Of a stretch of 7,523 nt of DNA, positions 5,298-7,523 are shown one piece after another (the stretch's first letter is position 1; each line of letters begins with the position of its first letter). The DNA lies in NCBI GenBank assembly GCA_046539045.1, contig JBKHHU010000171.1, positions 1-7,523 on the forward strand, written 5' to 3'. The notes under the pieces are model-generated. The model saw only the letters and a program-made list of their open reading frames with translations, did not search any database and was not told the origin of the DNA. The position numbers and the translations under genes are program-made. The stretch comes from JBKHHU01 sp046539045 (lineage in GTDB: Bacteria > Planctomycetota > Phycisphaerae > SM23-33).

Positions 5298-6845
5298 ATG
5301 AGCAATGACCCCGCTGCATCCAGATCTGTCCCCACACCCGTCAAGCTCGTGGGCGCCGGGCCGGGGGATCCCGGCCTGATTACGGTGGCGGGCGCGGATT
5401 TCCTTCGCCGTTGCGACTGTGTTGTTCACGACCGTTTGGCCAACCCCGAGTTGCTGGAACTCGCTCCCGACACCGCCGAGCGAGTTTATGTCGGCAAGAC
5501 GCCGGGACAGAAATCCACCTCACAGGATGAGATAAACGCCCTGCTCATCGAGAAGTGCCGTGCCGGGAAAGACGTCGTGCGGCTGAAAGGGGGCGATCCG
5601 TTGCTCTTTGGCCGCGGGGGCGAGGAAGCCACCGCCCTGCGGCGTGCCGGGCTGCCGTTCCGCATTGTCCCCGGCATCACTGCGGCGCTGGCTGCGGCCG
5701 CCTATGCGGGACTCCCTTTGACCGATCGCCGCCTGGCCGGGACATTGGCAATTTTGCCCGGCCACGTGGACCCGAAGCATCCTGAACGGGCCGAGCGCAA
5801 CATCCAGGCCGTCGCTCAATGCGATACCATCGTGTTGTACATGGGTGTGGGGAACCTGACCGAAACCGTCCGGTCGCTCATACAGGCCGGGAAAGACGCC
5901 GACACACCTGCTGCGATCGTCGAGAACGCTACGCACCCGACCCAGCGGACCGTCATCGGAACGTTGACAGAACTGCCTGAACTTGCCGAACGTGCCGACG
6001 TGCATCCGCCGGCGCTGATTGTCATCAGCCCCGCCGTGCAACTCCGCCGGCAGATTGGCTGGTATGAAGATTTGCCGCTGTTCGGCAAGACGTTGCTGGT
6101 GACTCGTACTCGGACGCAGGCGTCGGAACTCTCCGTCCGTTTGCGGGAACTCGGCGCATCGGTGATCGAGGCTCCGGCCATCGAGATCACCGCCCCCGAA
6201 GACCTGTCCGAAGTCGACGCAACCCTCGCAGATGCTGGAAGGTATGATTGGTTAATACTGACGAGTCCCAACGGTGTTCGAGCGATGGGTCAGCGTCTGG
6301 ATTCGCTGCAGTTGGATGCCCGCTCGCTGGCAGGTGTTCGCATCGCCGCCATTGGTCCGGCAACCGCCCGTGCACTGGCAGAGAGGGGCCTACGGCCCGA
6401 CCTGATCCCCAAGACACACACCACAGCCGCTCTTGCCGAGGCGCTTGTGGAGCAAATGGGCCCAAGACCTTCCCGCCTGGTCCTGATGCGCAGTGATCTG
6501 GCCACGGCGGCACTACCGAACGCACTTCGCGATGCCGGCCATCATGTGACGGACCTGACGCTCTACCAAACGAGTCGGCCGGCGGGACTGCCCGAGGAAG
6601 CCAGCGTGGCCCTTCAGCGCCGGGAGGTCGACTGGGTCACCTTTACGTCCTCTTCCACCGTGGAGAACTTCGTGGCGCTGATGGGCGGCGATTTGGGATT
6701 GTTCAAGCCGGTGAAGCTGGCTGCGATCGGGCCCGTAACCGCTGGCGCTCTCGGCCGCCACGGCCTGTCACCCACCGTGACGGCCGAGGTGCATACCATT
6801 CCGGGTCTGGTCCGAGCCATCGCCGAATATGAAGATGCCGAGTAG
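5298..6845 (+). CDS. cobA-hemD: Fused uroporphyrinogen-III C-methyltransferase / uroporphyrinogen-III synthase
   Basis: The 515-residue protein joins two consecutive tetrapyrrole enzymes. Residues about 15-260 are SUMT (CobA), which transfers two methyl groups from AdoMet to uroporphyrinogen III to give precorrin-2. Its motifs are GAGPGDPG (19-26), VVHDRL (42-47), RLKGGDPLLFGRGGEE (95-110), PGIT (125-128) and YMGVGNL (181-187). Residues about 263-515 are HemD, which cyclises hydroxymethylbilane to uroporphyrinogen III; it opens with GKTLLVTRTR (263-272) and has LILTSPNGV and TSSSTVENF (450-458). This fusion is known in several phyla and feeds cobalamin and siroheme, while HemD alone also serves heme. 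I chose the ATG at 5298 because SUMT begins soon after it; starts back to 5196 would add 34 low-complexity residues. The purine run AAGGGG ends 13 bases upstream, too far for a normal Shine-Dalgarno. No plus-strand terminator is evident after the stop, only a short UUCG-loop hairpin near 6880-6893. Confidence 0.95.
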   Translation: MSNDPAASRSVPTPVKLVGAGPGDPGLITVAGADFLRRCDCVVHDRLANPELLELAPDTAERVYVGKTPGQKSTSQDEINALLIEKCRAGKDVVRLKGGDPLLFGRGGEEATALRRAGLPFRIVPGITAALAAAAYAGLPLTDRRLAGTLAILPGHVDPKHPERAERNIQAVAQCDTIVLYMGVGNLTETVRSLIQAGKDADTPAAIVENATHPTQRTVIGTLTELPELAERADVHPPALIVISPAVQLRRQIGWYEDLPLFGKTLLVTRTRTQASELSVRLRELGASVIEAPAIEITAPEDLSEVDATLADAGRYDWLILTSPNGVRAMGQRLDSLQLDARSLAGVRIAAIGPATARALAERGLRPDLIPKTHTTAALAEALVEQMGPRPSRLVLMRSDLATAALPNALRDAGHHVTDLTLYQTSRPAGLPEEASVALQRREVDWVTFTSSSTVENFVALMGGDLGLFKPVKLAAIGPVTAGALGRHGLSPTVTAEVHTIPGLVRAIAEYEDAE

Positions 6846-6908
6846 TCCGCCGGGCTTGCCTGTGCTGAAGCGAGGTCTGTGCCTGTTCGCAGGCGGGTCC
6901 GATCAATG

Positions 6909-6938
6909 AAAAAACCCGTCCCCGGTACCGGGAACGGG
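6909..6938 (-). terminator. Intrinsic terminator of the zinc-ribbon membrane protein gene, minus strand
   Basis: A 24-base near-palindrome (6915-6938) centred on GTAC gives a stem of about 10 bp in minus-strand RNA, followed directly by six U (plus-strand A tract 6909-6914). One pair is a G-U wobble only in the minus-strand direction. It lies 26 bases past the stop of the minus-strand gene. On the plus strand the same stem has no T tract, so it would at most slow transcription arriving from cobA-hemD. Confidence 0.85.
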
Positions 6939-6964
6939 CTATGCGACTTCTATGTTGGTTAGAA

Positions 6965-7450
6965 CTACCTGTTTTCTCGAAGCTTGCGGTAGTATTCTTT
7001 GAGATTCAGGTTGCAGTGTGGACAGACTCTTCCGCCCTCTTCCGGCTCATCTTCACCATAGAGGAATGCCTGTCGATCCTCCGGCACGAAGTACTTCTTG
7101 CACCGGGGGCATTGATCTCCGATCGCCATACTCTCGACAGCTCCGCAGTGCGGGCAATCGATCATCGCCATCGCGGGATCGTCGACGCGCTCATCCTGAC
7201 CGGCGGCGAAATCTTTGGGATCGACGATTTTCTCTTCACCACACTCGAGGCAGATGAAATGCCACTTGCCGTCACCTTCGACGGTCGCGACACTCCCTCT
7301 GTCCAAAAATGAGTAAATCGCCAGCGCCAGCGAGCCGGCAATGATCACTCCCAGCGCCACAGCGAACATCCATTCCTTGTTTCCACCGGCTCCACCGCCC
7401 CCGACATTCAAGCCATTAAGCCTGGAACGAGAACTCCCTGACATCAACAT
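6965..7450 (-). CDS. Membrane-anchored protein with four CxxC pairs (zinc-ribbon-like), function unknown
   Basis: I do not recognise a named family. The 161-residue product has a Gly/Ser-rich N-terminus (1-26), one hydrophobic segment (about 28-49, MFAVALGVIIAGSLALAIYSFL) and a soluble C-terminal part. That part has four CxxC pairs: Cys67/70, Cys99/102, Cys114/117 and Cys143/146. The spacing suggests two zinc-ribbon-like knuckle pairs, each binding one metal, with acidic linkers (for example EDEPEEGG at 133-140) and a basic tail KEYYRKLRENR. Basic residues before the span favour an N-in topology, which would put the cysteines outside the cytoplasm. That is unusual for zinc ribbons, so orientation is uncertain. 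The start at 7450 has AAGGGAG seven bases upstream. A start at 7510 would add 20 residues and lacks that support; a third ATG lies at 7444. It converges with cobA-hemD and has its own terminator. A metal-binding scaffold or redox-sensing role is only conjecture. Confidence 0.8.
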   Translation of the reverse strand: MLMSGSSRSRLNGLNVGGGGAGGNKEWMFAVALGVIIAGSLALAIYSFLDRGSVATVEGDGKWHFICLECGEEKIVDPKDFAAGQDERVDDPAMAMIDCPHCGAVESMAIGDQCPRCKKYFVPEDRQAFLYGEDEPEEGGRVCPHCNLNLKEYYRKLRENR

Positions 7451-7476
7451 AATCCAACTCCCTTCAGGGGCACAAG

Positions 7477-7497
7477 ACTCGCAGACTACCCGCGAGT
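7477..7497. repeat. Inverted repeat upstream of the zinc-ribbon membrane protein gene
   Basis: ACTCGC (7477-7482) and GCGAGT (7492-7497) are perfect inverted repeats around a nine-base spacer, 27-47 bases before the start codon at 7450. It may be a hairpin in the 5' leader or an operator-like site. It does not cover the ribosome-binding sequence. The window ends too soon to see a promoter with confidence, so its role is open. Confidence 0.35.
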
Positions 7498-7523
7498 GAC
7501 TGCCATCCACTAGATGAGATTAT

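Noticed and set aside
4951..5301. 116-codon plus-strand open frame opposite PilZ
   Set aside because: It is antisense to the PilZ domain, Arg/Ser-rich and without motifs. Only its last three codons coincide with the short upstream ORF noted at cobA-hemD.
5118..5429. N-terminal extension of the PilZ gene to 5429
   Set aside because: The extra residues resemble no PilZ protein, overlap the start of cobA-hemD, and a good ribosome-binding sequence precedes the ATG at 5117.
6941..7312. 123-codon plus-strand open frame opposite the cysteine-rich membrane protein
   Set aside because: The minus-strand gene has a matching Shine-Dalgarno, transmembrane segment, CxxC pairs and terminator, so the plus-strand frame is a shadow.

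Overview
This window looks like an ordinary metabolic stretch of a GC-rich, mesophilic-type bacterial chromosome. The gene set fits a planctomycete, perhaps Phycisphaerae: a fused CobA-HemD protein, a small PilZ protein with a PGQRVLLSLP core, a membrane-anchored protein with four CxxC pairs, and long noncoding gaps. That placement is an impression from protein style, not a measurement. There is no transposase, integrase, CRISPR array, phage gene or obvious island boundary.

Layout: bases 1-95 are a leader with inverted repeats, followed by metH (96-3461, +), the B12-dependent methionine synthase, with all four modules intact. A small rubredoxin gene (3559-3723, +) lies 97 bases downstream. 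From 3724 to 4233 there is no convincing gene, but the gap ends in a strong plus-strand intrinsic terminator with a GC-rich 12-bp stem and six T. This implies a transcript, either a rubredoxin 3' tail or a separate small RNA. Next is a compact, self-contained tRNA-Gln(CUG) unit: sigma70-type promoter at 4308-4335, tRNA at 4386-4456 and terminator at 4463-4497. On the minus strand a small PilZ gene (4761-5117) ends at a terminator near 4597-4627. Divergent from it, after a 180-base gap, is cobA-hemD (5298-6845, +). It converges on a minus-strand gene for a single-span membrane protein with zinc-ribbon-like cysteines (6965-7450), which has its own terminator at 6909-6938.

How the genes relate: MetH needs cobalamin, and CobA-HemD makes uroporphyrinogen III and methylates it to precorrin-2, the branch point to cobalamin and siroheme. 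The window therefore has a loose corrin/methionine theme, but the genes sit in separate transcription units, so joint regulation is not shown. Rubredoxin is a one-electron carrier; a role in reducing inactive MetH cob(II)alamin is a guess from adjacency only. The PilZ protein is a probable c-di-GMP receptor with no partner in view.

I see no clear new biological system. The observations most worth a second look are the noncoding 3724-4233 region with its terminator, the cysteine-rich membrane protein, the changed knuckle residues of the rubredoxin, and the unusual start region of cobA-hemD (possible leaderless mRNA or a three-codon upstream ORF).
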